A DNA stretch of 9,082 nucleotides from Leucobacter sp. (GCA_031178565.1 JAPSIU010000098.1:1-9082), one strand, 5' to 3'. Counted from the first letter of the stretch, positions 1-6,041 are shown. The notes: a model not told the origin generated them from the letters alone. Numbers and translations: made by a program.

Positions 1-681
1 GTCGTGCACCGCCACATGCCGAGGCGGGGGATCGCGGAGCAGCGGCAGTTCCTGCTCGACCTCGCGGTCTCGCCCCGCGTGCTCTTCCTCGACGACGACG
101 TGTGGCTCGAACCGGGCGCCCTGGCGAGGCTCGACACCGCCCTCACGGAACTCCGCTGCGGCTTCGTCGGCTTCGCCGTGCAGGGCCTCTCCTACCTCGA
201 CGACGTGCGCCCGCACGAGACAGCCGTGTTCGAGCCGTGGGGTGACGACGGCGTCCGGCCGGAGCGCGTGCGCCCCGGCATTCCGGCGTTCGAACGGTGG
301 CCGCTGCACAACGCCGCCAACCCGGCCCATCTTGCGGCCGGGTGCGGCCTCGAAGACGAAGACCGTGTCCCCTATCGCGTCGCATGGATCGGCGGCTGCG
401 TGCTGTACGACCGGCGCGAGCTCGTCTCGGCGGGCGGCTTCGGCTTCTGGCGGTCGCTGCCGCCGGAGCACGCGGGCGAGGATCGCGCGGCGCAGTGGCG
501 GGTCATGGAGCGCTCGGGCGGCGCCGGCATCCTCCCGAGCGGAGCCGTGCACCTCGAAGCTCCCACCACGATTCGAAACCGGGACACCGAAGCCAGCGAC
601 GTGCTCTTCTCCTCCGAGACCGGCGAGGAGATGGCGCACGTCGGAGGTGCCGCTCACGAGAAAGGAGATCATCATGAATGA
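1..681 (+). CDS. Glycosyltransferase family 2-like protein, 3' part (5' end outside window)
   Basis: The reading frame is open to base 1, so the N-terminus is missing. The visible 226 codons look like the catalytic part of a GT-A fold family 2 glycosyltransferase, which moves a sugar from a nucleotide-sugar donor to an acceptor. Counting from the GTG at base 4, a hydrophobic strand ends in a DDD metal/nucleotide motif (residues 30-32, VLFLDDDVW). A later segment, WIGGCVLYDRRELVSAGGF (129-147), matches the usual 'GG.xl.rr..l..vGGF' stretch, followed by a GED acidic motif (158-160) where the catalytic base usually sits. No membrane segment is visible in this part. The stop at 679-681 overlaps the ATG of a DUF2795-like fragment by 8 nt. 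The acceptor and pathway cannot be told. The fold class is fairly sure and the substrate unknown. Confidence 0.72.
   Translation, partial: VVHRHMPRRGIAEQRQFLLDLAVSPRVLFLDDDVWLEPGALARLDTALTELRCGFVGFAVQGLSYLDDVRPHETAVFEPWGDDGVRPERVRPGIPAFERWPLHNAANPAHLAAGCGLEDEDRVPYRVAWIGGCVLYDRRELVSAGGFGFWRSLPPEHAGEDRAAQWRVMERSGGAGILPSGAVHLEAPTTIRNRDTEASDVLFSSETGEEMAHVGGAAHEKGDHHE
661..667 (+). promoter_or_regulatory. Ribosome binding site of the DUF2795-like fragment
   Basis: AAAGGAG lies 6 nt before the ATG at 674, inside the last codons of the glycosyltransferase. A well-placed Shine-Dalgarno here supports the view that a real gene once began at 674. Confidence 0.6.
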
Positions 682-750
682 GCAGCCCAACCCCATCCAG
701 ATCCAGAAGCACCTGAGCGGGGTCGACTCGAGGCCGTCTCGGACGGGTAG
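674..750 (+). pseudogene. DUF2795-like small protein, apparently with an internal deletion
   Basis: The first 18 codons read MNEQPNPIQIQKHLSGVD. This matches my memory of the start of small actinobacterial DUF2795 proteins ('NPIQ.QKfLgGvDYPAsK...', usually about 60-90 aa, function unknown). After GVD the expected YPASK stretch is absent. The ATG frame continues with unrelated, Ser/Arg-rich sequence to a TAG at 851-853 (59 aa in all), running into the convergent topoisomerase gene. In another frame the bases from 727 read LEAVSDG and then TAG at 748-750, which could be the original C-terminus. That would mean an out-of-frame internal deletion around 724-729. What I see is the start match and its abrupt loss. 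The deletion is an inference. Confidence 0.5.
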
Positions 751-762
751 CGGGTCCTCGAG
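727..762. repeat. Nested inverted repeats between convergent genes
   Basis: CTCGAGG (727-733) is the reverse complement of CCTCGAG (756-762). Inside it CCGTC (734-738) and GACGG (742-746) form a 5-bp hairpin with a TCG loop. The element sits between the ends of the convergent glycosyltransferase and topoisomerase genes, so it could act as a bidirectional terminator. There is no T-tract, and it may equally be chance in GC-rich DNA. Confidence 0.3.
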
Positions 763-798
763 GTTCTCTGACCGGGCGCCGTTCGCGGGGCCGGTCTG

Positions 799-1800
799 TC
801 ACGTCGAGGAGCGGAGCAGCGCGAGGGCGCTCTGCTCCTCGACGCTGAAGTAGCGGCGCGGGCGCATACGGGCCCGCGCGCTCCGCACCCGCTCCAGCCG
901 CTCCCGGTCCTCGGCGGCGTCGAACACCCGCGGATCGATGTACGACGACTTCGTCACGGCGGGGGTGTTGCCGAGGCGCTCGGCGACCTCGCGCACGATG
1001 CGCCGCATCGCCGCCGCACTCCGGCTCGGCGTCGACAGCTCCTCCGGATCGAGCGCGAGGAGCGCGGAAGCCGCGAGCAGCGTTCCGCCCCAGGTGCGGA
1101 AGTCCTTGGCGGTGAACTCCTCGCCGGCGTGGCGCTTCACGTAGTCGTTGACGTGGCGGCTCTCCACGTTGCGCACGATCCCGTCCTCGTCGAAGAACCG
1201 GAAGATGTCCTGGCCGGGCATCTCCGCCAGCCGCGCGATGATCCGCGCCACTCTCGGATCGCGCACCCGCCTGAGGTGCCGCTTCCCGCTCTTGCCGATG
1301 AAGTCGAAGGTCACCGCGGCGGCCGAGGCGCGGACGTGCTTCTGCCGCAGCGTGGTGACGCCGTAGCTCCGATAGCGCCTCGCGTACTCGGGGTTGCCCA
1401 CCCGGAAGAACTCCTGATCGATCAGCCGGATCACACACGCCACCACGCGGTCGCGGCCGAGCGTCCGGCGCCGGAGATCCCGGTCCACGCGAGCGCGCAG
1501 CCTCGGCAGCCGCTCGGCGAAGCGGAGCACCCGGTCGAACTTCTCACGGTCCCGCCTGCGGCGGAACGACGGATGGTAGATCGCCTGGGTGCGGCCCGCC
1601 GCGTCGACGCCGCGCGCGAGCACCTTCGCGGAGGGAGACCGGGCGATCTCGACATCGGTCCAGGCGGGAGGGATCGCCAGAGCGTCGATGCGTTCGATCT
1701 CACGCTGGCGCGTGATCCGCCGGCCGTTCAGGCGGTAGACGAAGCTCCCGTCGGCGAGCTCGCGGGTGATGGGCAGCCGTCGCCGCGCCCGCCCCCTCAC
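799..1800 (-). CDS. DNA topoisomerase IB, bacterial (poxvirus-like) type
   Basis: A 333-aa enzyme predicted to relax supercoils by nicking one strand through a 3'-phosphotyrosine. The N-terminal domain (about 1-90) has the typical 'GRRIT...ALAIPPAWTDV' stretch, followed by the catalytic domain. By spacing against vaccinia and Deinococcus TopIB, the active site is R133 (FFRVGN), K170 (FIGKSGK), R235 (KDFRTWGGT), N278 (LGNTPAV) and nucleophile Y287 (KSSYIDP). The pentad is complete, with Asn in place of the viral His, as in Deinococcus. The length is normal for the bacterial family. The GTG at 1800 was chosen because it lies 13 bp after the upstream YbdK-like stop and gives a family-typical N-terminus. 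Its Shine-Dalgarno is weak, so translation may depend on coupling. It is the last gene of the unit that begins with the SRPBCC gene. Confidence 0.92.
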   Translation of the reverse strand: MRGRARRRLPITRELADGSFVYRLNGRRITRQREIERIDALAIPPAWTDVEIARSPSAKVLARGVDAAGRTQAIYHPSFRRRRDREKFDRVLRFAERLPRLRARVDRDLRRRTLGRDRVVACVIRLIDQEFFRVGNPEYARRYRSYGVTTLRQKHVRASAAAVTFDFIGKSGKRHLRRVRDPRVARIIARLAEMPGQDIFRFFDEDGIVRNVESRHVNDYVKRHAGEEFTAKDFRTWGGTLLAASALLALDPEELSTPSRSAAAMRRIVREVAERLGNTPAVTKSSYIDPRVFDAAEDRERLERVRSARARMRPRRYFSVEEQSALALLRSST

Positions 1801-1813
1801 GCCGCGCCGCGCG

Positions 1814-2962
1814 TCACACCCGCTCGGGGGCGCCGGCGTCGCTCCACGTCCCCTTCTCGGAGCCGGCCCGGTACAGCTCGAGCAGACCGGCCACCCCGGC
1901 CTCTTCGAAGCGCCTCAACTGCTGCTGTGCGGGACTCCCCTCGCTTCGGAGACGCCCCACATACCGCTCGATCCGCTCCAGATCGCCGAAATGTGTCAAT
2001 TCTCGCTCGACGGAGGAGACCATACGGTCCACGAACTCGAACGCCGGCAGCTGCACCCCCGCGAGCGGATCCACGAGCTCCGACTCGAGCCCGTTACGGG
2101 CAGCCATCCAGATGACGCCGTTGAGCAGTCCCGGCGCGAGCCTCGGTCGCTCGATCCCGGCTTCGGCCTCGCTCAAGCAGCGATCCACCAGCGCGCGCAC
2201 CAGCACCGCGAACGAGACGGCATCGGCGGCGTCGATCTGAGCGTCGGCGATCCGCAACTCGATGGTGGGATAGTTGGCGGAGAGCCGCGCCACCCACGTC
2301 ACGAGGCCGGGATCGAGGAGCACACCGCTTGCGACGAGCCGGTCGATCGCGCCGGCGTACTCCTCGCCGTCCCGGAACTCGGGAGGGTAGCCCGAGATCG
2401 GCCAGGCGAGGCTCATGATGTGCCGCCAGCTCGCGAACCCGGTGGGCTCCCCGCACCAGACGGGCGAGTTCGACGTGAGGGCGATGAGCGCCGGAGCCCA
2501 GCGTGAGAGCCGGGCGAGCACGTCGACGCCCGCGTCGCGCGAGGGGACCTCGACGTGGACGTGGGTGCCGGTCACGTACTGGTACGCACCCGCGTTCCGC
2601 ACCTCCGCCTTGATCGCCCGATAGCGCGCCTTCGGCGTGACCGTCCCGGCCTCCTCACCGCCGATGGGCGGGAGTCCGGTACCGGCCAGGACGACGCCGT
2701 GGCCGGAGGCGGCGCGCGAGACCGTCGTCCGGAAGCGCACGAGCGAGGCTTCGGCCTCGTCCGCCGTGCGGCAGATCGGTGTCGCGGTCTCGAGTTGACT
2801 GGAGAAGAACTCCCGGTCGGCGATCCCCCGTTCCTCGGGGATCTCGCGGATCAGCTGCGCAGCCCGGTCGGACGGGGTTCCCTCCGACCGATCGAGCAGC
2901 AGGTACTCCTCCTCGACCCCGAAGCTGCGAGGCTCTGCCGGCCGGACCGTCCCGGCCGTCAC
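1814..2962 (-). CDS. ybdK: YbdK/GCS2-type carboxylate-amine ligase (glutamate-cysteine ligase-like)
   Basis: A 382-aa protein of the GCS2 family. These ATP-grasp-like ligases join the gamma-carboxylate of glutamate to an amine; E. coli YbdK has weak gamma-glutamylcysteine ligase activity. Signature segments are FGVEEEYLLLD (14-24), SSQLETATP (54-62), GTHVHVEV (132-139), a WRHIM...WP stretch (179-188) and TIELRIADAQ (233-242), which carry the Glu/His residues expected for Mg-ATP binding. The length is normal. The GTG start is fixed by a 4-bp GTGA overlap with the stop of the upstream acidic protein, implying translational coupling. A modest GAGGG precedes it. The true substrate is uncertain: Microbacteriaceae-type actinobacteria usually make mycothiol rather than glutathione, so the product need not be gamma-glutamylcysteine. 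Confidence 0.9.
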   Translation of the reverse strand: MTAGTVRPAEPRSFGVEEEYLLLDRSEGTPSDRAAQLIREIPEERGIADREFFSSQLETATPICRTADEAEASLVRFRTTVSRAASGHGVVLAGTGLPPIGGEEAGTVTPKARYRAIKAEVRNAGAYQYVTGTHVHVEVPSRDAGVDVLARLSRWAPALIALTSNSPVWCGEPTGFASWRHIMSLAWPISGYPPEFRDGEEYAGAIDRLVASGVLLDPGLVTWVARLSANYPTIELRIADAQIDAADAVSFAVLVRALVDRCLSEAEAGIERPRLAPGLLNGVIWMAARNGLESELVDPLAGVQLPAFEFVDRMVSSVERELTHFGDLERIERYVGRLRSEGSPAQQQLRRFEEAGVAGLLELYRAGSEKGTWSDAGAPERV

Positions 2963-3189
2963 GCGCCCTCGCCGGGGTCCGACGGCACGTCGTGCCCCCG
3001 CTGCGCGGGCGAGGAGGACACGTCTTCACCGAGTTCCTCGAGAGCCTCGCGGGGAGTCTCCCCGGGAGGGATCTCCACAGCCTGCTCCTCCTCCGGGGTG
3101 ACGATCTCGTCCTCGCGGTCGCGGAGGTCCGTGACGACGAGTTCCTCCTCCTCGCCGATCTCCTCGTTCTGATCCCAGATCTCTGCCAT
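2959..3189 (-). CDS. Small highly acidic protein of unknown function
   Basis: I do not recognise a family for this 76-aa protein. It has 26 Asp/Glu residues, only four Arg and no Lys, so its net charge is about -22. Runs of Glu occur at 9-16 and 33-35, and the last 20 residues (Ser/Pro/Gly-rich) look disordered. There is no signal peptide, membrane segment or cysteine. The start is well supported by AAAGGAG 8 nt upstream. Its stop overlaps the GTG of the YbdK-like ligase (GTGA), and it follows the SRPBCC gene by 41 bp, so the three are probably co-translated. It could be an interaction partner of a neighbour or a disordered protectant; both ideas are inference from charge and position. Confidence 0.75.
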   Translation of the reverse strand: MAEIWDQNEEIGEEEELVVTDLRDREDEIVTPEEEQAVEIPPGETPREALEELGEDVSSSPAQRGHDVPSDPGEGA

Positions 3190-3197
3190 CGCCCCGC

Positions 3198-3204
3198 TCC
3201 TTTC
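3198..3204 (-). promoter_or_regulatory. Ribosome binding site of the acidic 76-aa protein
   Basis: On the minus strand this reads AAAGGAG, 8 nt before the ATG at 3189. It argues that this short reading frame is truly translated. Confidence 0.7.
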
Positions 3205-3230
3205 CCCTGCTCGGTCGTCCGTCCGCGGAT

Positions 3231-3704
3231 CTAGCCCGAGAGCGGATCACCCGGGCGATCGATCTCGCCGCGCCAGGCGCCGGTCTCGAACCCGTTCGAC
3301 TCCATGAGCCGCGCGAATTCGCGGAGGTCCTTCGCGACCTGGGCGTCGTCGAGCTGCAGCACGGCCCCCGCCTGCTCGACGAAGCCCTGCGGCTCCCACT
3401 CGAGCTCGAGTCGCACCCGGGTCTGCGCGTCGTTCAACCGGTGGAAGGTGACCACCCCGGCCTGCGCAGGTCCGCTGATGCTCTTCCACGCGATGCGCTC
3501 GTCGGGGACCTGCTCGGTGATCGTCGCGGTGAACTCGCGTTCGACACCCGCCACGCGCACACGCCACGACAGCGTGGTGTCGCTGAGCTGCCGCACCTCC
3601 TCCACGCCGGTCATGAATGCCGGGAAGTCCTCGAACTGCGTCCACTGGTTGTACACCGTCCGCACGGGGAGGTCGATATCGATGTCGCTGGCCACGGTAG
3701 GCAT
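3231..3704 (-). CDS. SRPBCC (START/polyketide cyclase-like) family protein
   Basis: A 157-aa protein with the helix-grip fold pattern of the SRPBCC superfamily (COG5637-like). It opens with a beta strand leading to 'DLPVRTVYNQWTQFEDFP' (11-28), the usual 'p...Vy..wtdfe.fP.fm' segment of membrane-associated or ligand-binding cyclase-like proteins. Alternating strands follow (SWRVRVAG, REFTATITEQ, IAWKS), and a long C-terminal helix closes the cavity (about 118-138). The family binds hydrophobic ligands, and most bacterial members of this subgroup have no assigned function. The start at 3704 has GAGAGGAG 6 nt upstream. A promoter-like element lies at 3749-3777. It is probably the first gene of the unit running through the acidic protein, YbdK-like ligase and topoisomerase. 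Confidence 0.85.
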   Translation of the reverse strand: MPTVASDIDIDLPVRTVYNQWTQFEDFPAFMTGVEEVRQLSDTTLSWRVRVAGVEREFTATITEQVPDERIAWKSISGPAQAGVVTFHRLNDAQTRVRLELEWEPQGFVEQAGAVLQLDDAQVAKDLREFARLMESNGFETGAWRGEIDRPGDPLSG

Positions 3705-3748
3705 TGCGGTCTCCTCTCGTCTTGCATTCCTCTAGCTCACAGTTCTCG

Positions 3749-3777
3749 AGCGTAGGGAGCCCCTCCGTCACTGTCAG
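3749..3777 (-). promoter_or_regulatory. Candidate housekeeping promoter for the SRPBCC-ybdK-topIB unit
   Basis: On the minus strand CTGACA (3777-3772) is followed by a 17-bp spacer and TACGCT (3754-3749). The -35 box matches TTGACA at 5 of 6 positions. The -10 box keeps TAnnnT. The spacing is ideal and the predicted start is about 40 nt before the SRPBCC ATG. The -35 box overlaps the last codons of the preceding transporter gene. Confidence 0.45.
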
Positions 3778-4838
3778 CGGGGTTGACTTCCCAGGGTGCC
3801 GGGGTTACGCGAGTCCACCTCGGGAACCCGCGGCTTCGAGCCGGGCGATGCGTACTCCCGGGCTCCGTCCGCGTACTCGGGCAGAGGATCCGTGGGCACG
3901 ACCACCACGTCGTGTATCTTCCAGTCGAGTGCGCTGATCCCCTCGCTCACCTCGCCGATGCGGTCCAGCGAGAGCTGCTCGTCCCGCGGACGGACGAAGG
4001 CCTCGACGTGGAAGACCTGGCCCTGATCGCGCATCCGGATCGCGGCGTCCTCGATCCAGTCCTGCTCTCGCAGGTAGTCGAGGATCTCGCGCCCGAGCGG
4101 GTGCGCGACCTTGCCGTCGTAACGCCGCGCGCGCTGGTCCATGAGATCCCGCACGGCGGCACCGGTGTTGCGCACGCCGTCCCAGATGATCCCGAGCGAG
4201 ATGAAGAGCGCGGCCGCGCCGTCCAGCCACCAGACGCCGAGCCCGACTCCCAGCACACCGACGATCGACGCGGCGTTGGTCTGCCAGTCGGCCTTCGCCA
4301 TGTCCGCGTCCGCGAAGAGCAGCTTGTTGTGCAGCACCGGAGCGAGCTTCGATTTGGCGGGACCGTAGAAGAACACCGGCCCGATCACGATGAGCGCCAT
4401 CACCGCGACCATCAGCCAGCCGAGCCACACCGTCTCCCCGAACAGCACGACGGTGCCGATCGTCGGGCGCTCCGCCAGGACGAGCCCGGAGACCGCCTCG
4501 AAGGCCAGGCTCGAACCGACCGCGAACAGCGCGACTCCGGCGACGAGGTGCCCGACGCCCATCGCACGGTGCCACCCGTAGGGATGATCCCGCGTCGGCT
4601 TGCGGCGGATGAAGACGAGTGCGATGAGGAAGGACACCTGCGGGATCAACGAGAGCATGTCCTCGATCCACGCCGTCTTCATCGCCTGCGAGTTGCCGAG
4701 AACGAAGGCGACGGCCGTGATCGTGCACACGGTGTAGCCGATCGTGAAGATCTGCCAGCGAACGGCTTTTCGCAGGGCGCGACGCTGCTCGTCTGGGAAG
4801 TACTCGTGGTCCGCCTGCCGGAACCCCGCGCGTGTCAT
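3774..4838 (-). CDS. Cation diffusion facilitator-like membrane transporter
   Basis: A 354-aa integral membrane protein with about six hydrophobic segments (roughly 29-48, 62-77, 95-114, 139-157, 189-204, 207-221). It has the CDF family arginine/glycine motif HPYGWHRA (85-92) between TM2 and TM3, and a cytoplasmic alpha/beta domain (about 240-315) like the CDF C-terminal domain. The tail (316-354) is polar and probably disordered. CDF proteins usually export Zn, Mn, Fe or Co by proton antiport. The usual TM2 and TM5 HxxxD/DxxxD metal sites are not intact: TM2 reads WIEDMLSLIPQ (57-67) and TM5 reads ADADMAKADW (176-185). The metal is therefore unknown. The ATG overlaps the upstream lipoprotein stop (ATGA) and has its own perfect AGGAGGT, so it is translated with that gene. 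Confidence 0.85.
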   Translation of the reverse strand: MTRAGFRQADHEYFPDEQRRALRKAVRWQIFTIGYTVCTITAVAFVLGNSQAMKTAWIEDMLSLIPQVSFLIALVFIRRKPTRDHPYGWHRAMGVGHLVAGVALFAVGSSLAFEAVSGLVLAERPTIGTVVLFGETVWLGWLMVAVMALIVIGPVFFYGPAKSKLAPVLHNKLLFADADMAKADWQTNAASIVGVLGVGLGVWWLDGAAALFISLGIIWDGVRNTGAAVRDLMDQRARRYDGKVAHPLGREILDYLREQDWIEDAAIRMRDQGQVFHVEAFVRPRDEQLSLDRIGEVSEGISALDWKIHDVVVVPTDPLPEYADGAREYASPGSKPRVPEVDSRNPGTLGSQPR

Positions 4839-5314
4839 GATCCCACCTCCTCGTCGAGGAAGGTCTCGAGCTCGGTGAGGAACTCGTTCTCACCCAGTTG
4901 CACGAGCACCACGACCGGACCGTCGGCGCCCGTGATCCCCGGGTATCCCCGCGAGACGCCCGCTCGGTCGGCCCACGGGGTGTGCTCCGTGAACCCGCCG
5001 ATCGCGAGGTCGATGGCGTCCGACTCGAGCATCCCGACGAGCCGCTCCTCGCTGTGCACACTCCATTCGATCTCCGCCTGCGCACGCTCGGCGAACCCCT
5101 CGACGAGTTCGACGAGGGGACCCGACGGCCCGCGATCCGTCACCGTCACGAGCCCCGGTTCCGGCGACACACCCACCCGCAGCACTCCTCCGGACACCTC
5201 CGAGAGCGTGCCCCCGGGATCCGCGGGGATTCGGAGACCGCAGCCGCTCGTGAAGAGACCGAGCAGTACCAGGCTCACCGCCGCAGCGGTGACCCGTGAG
5301 ATGTCGATGCGCAT
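4835..5314 (-). CDS. Putative lipoprotein, single-lobe solute-binding-protein-like
   Basis: A 159-aa exported protein. Residues 8-22 form a hydrophobic signal core and FTSGC (21-25) is a lipobox-like site with Cys25 as the likely lipidated residue, although Thr rather than Leu sits at -3. Then GGVLRVGVSPEPG (42-54), 'GPLVELVEGFAERAQAEIEW' (65-84) and 'LESDAIDLAIGGFT' (96-109) follow the first-lobe pattern of family 3 solute-binding proteins ('g.LrVGv.p..P.....GfdvDla..la..l...d....glI..g.tit'). Normal members are about 250 aa or more. Here the second lobe seems missing, and the chain passes to a strand and helix (133-155, VVVLVQLGENEFL...) resembling the usual C-terminal return. A good CAGGAAGG lies 6 nt upstream. 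It is coupled to the CDF gene, and no ABC permease or ATPase is nearby. Confidence 0.72.
   Translation of the reverse strand: MRIDISRVTAAAVSLVLLGLFTSGCGLRIPADPGGTLSEVSGGVLRVGVSPEPGLVTVTDRGPSGPLVELVEGFAERAQAEIEWSVHSEERLVGMLESDAIDLAIGGFTEHTPWADRAGVSRGYPGITGADGPVVVLVQLGENEFLTELETFLDEEVGS
4845..4851 (-). promoter_or_regulatory. Perfect Shine-Dalgarno of the CDF gene inside the lipoprotein gene
   Basis: On the minus strand this reads AGGAGGT, 6 nt before the ATG at 4838. It is formed by the last codons (EEVGS) of the upstream lipoprotein gene, so the transporter can initiate strongly by itself as well as by coupling. Confidence 0.7.
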
Positions 5315-5360
5315 GTCCGCCCTTCCTGTGCTCGACGCCGCTGAGGAGAGGGAGGCCGTG

Positions 5361-5843
5361 TCAGGCCAGGAGTTCTTGCAGCGCCGTGTGCAGCTCCTCG
5401 CTCGTGTGGGTCTCCTGATCGAGGTTCTCCTGCAGCAGCGCGGCGGCCTCGATCGCTCCGAGCGACTGCGCCTGCAGGACCAGGCCCTGGTACGCCGAGA
5501 TCTCGAAGTGCTCGTTGCCGAGCGCGCTCACGAGCGCGACCTGGTTGTGCAGCTTCGGATCGCTGCGTTCGAGCAGTGAAGCCGCTTGCTTGGAGATCCC
5601 GGTCGTACTCGGAGACGGCGCGGTCGTCTCCTTGAAGTCGAGGAGCTCGAAGACCTTCCGAAGCTTCTCGATCTGCTCCCGAGTCTCGTCGGCGTGATGG
5701 GTGAAGAGCTTCTGGATCTTCTTGTCCTTCGCCGCGCTGCGGAGATCGGCGAGCGCCTCCAGCGAGTGGTCCTCCATCGTGCGCGCGCTGCGGAGCTGGA
5801 AGTGGAGCAACTCCTCGGGAGTCGACAGGTTCTGCTGGGCCAT
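5361..5843 (-). CDS. Ferritin-like DUF892 family protein (YciE/YciF type)
   Basis: A 160-aa, largely helical protein of the DUF892 ferritin-like four-helix family. Recognisable segments are ELLHFQLRSARTMED (11-25), a first metal-ligand-like helix FTHHADETREQIEKL (47-61) with His/Glu spacing, and the pair SALGNEHFEISAYQGL (106-121) and LLQENLDQETHTSEEL (136-151), which supply the conserved Glu/His residues of the second half. Family members bind a di-iron centre and are induced by stress in enterobacteria; the exact role is unclear. The start at 5843 is preferred to an in-frame one at 5996 because GAGGAGGAA stands 5 nt upstream and the family begins here. It is probably co-transcribed with the lipoprotein and CDF genes, 46 bp downstream. 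Confidence 0.85.
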   Translation of the reverse strand: MAQQNLSTPEELLHFQLRSARTMEDHSLEALADLRSAAKDKKIQKLFTHHADETREQIEKLRKVFELLDFKETTAPSPSTTGISKQAASLLERSDPKLHNQVALVSALGNEHFEISAYQGLVLQAQSLGAIEAAALLQENLDQETHTSEELHTALQELLA

Positions 5844-5848
5844 CCGTA

Positions 5849-5857
5849 TTCCTCCTC
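5849..5857 (-). promoter_or_regulatory. Ribosome binding site deciding the DUF892 start
   Basis: On the minus strand this reads GAGGAGGAA, 5 nt before the ATG at 5843. It rules for this start over the in-frame upstream start at 5996. Confidence 0.75.
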
Positions 5858-5867
5858 GTCTACTGGC

Positions 5868-5890
5868 GCGGTCGCCATGGACGCGACCGC
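5868..5890 (-). promoter_or_regulatory. Perfect 8-bp inverted repeat in the DUF892 leader
   Basis: GCGGTCGC (5868-5875) and GCGACCGC (5883-5890) are exact reverse complements around a 7-nt CATGGAC centre. The element ends 10 bp upstream of the DUF892 Shine-Dalgarno. It could be a repressor operator or an mRNA hairpin. Nothing in the sequence separates these. Confidence 0.4.
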
Positions 5891-5951
5891 TGCGAGGCCA
5901 CCGCCGTTCGGGGCCTGCGACCAGCATTCCTCGGTTCGGGCGCGCGGGCGA

Positions 5952-6006
5952 GGGCCTTGCGCGGAACCGCCGGAGATGCAAAGGCCCGGCCCGCACCCTC
6001 GGGCCG
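5952..6006 (-). terminator. Overlapping hairpins downstream of the trehalose gene, possible terminator
   Basis: Two inverted repeats share base 5987. CGGCCCG (5987-5993) pairs with CGGGCCG (6000-6006) over a 6-nt loop. GGGCCTT-GC (5952-5960) pairs with GCAAAGGCCC (5978-5987) with one bulged A. On the minus strand the first GC stem is followed by GGCCTTTGC, a very short T-run, so this is a weak intrinsic-terminator candidate about 54 bp past the stop of the trehalose gene. The two hairpins would exclude each other at one base. Confidence 0.35.
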
Positions 6007-6041
6007 CATCCCAGGCGGCGTTCCCCAGTTCCGCAGCCGGA

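Noticed and set aside
722..732. GTCGACTCGAG as a possible cloning junction
   Set aside because: It joins two common restriction sites, but both are frequent by chance in GC-rich DNA, and flanking sequence on both sides looks natural.
503..1438. A 311-codon minus-strand frame overlapping topoisomerase IB
   Set aside because: It is in another frame of a gene with a complete catalytic pentad, and its Arg/Ala-rich composition lacks any family signature.
3783..5579. A 598-codon open frame on the plus strand
   Set aside because: It is antisense to the CDF, lipoprotein and DUF892 genes, has low-complexity composition and no motif. It is a shadow frame.
5844..5996. N-terminal extension of the DUF892 protein
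   Set aside because: The extension is Arg/Pro/Gly-rich, has no good ribosome binding site, and the family and the strong GAGGAGGAA both point to the start at 5843.
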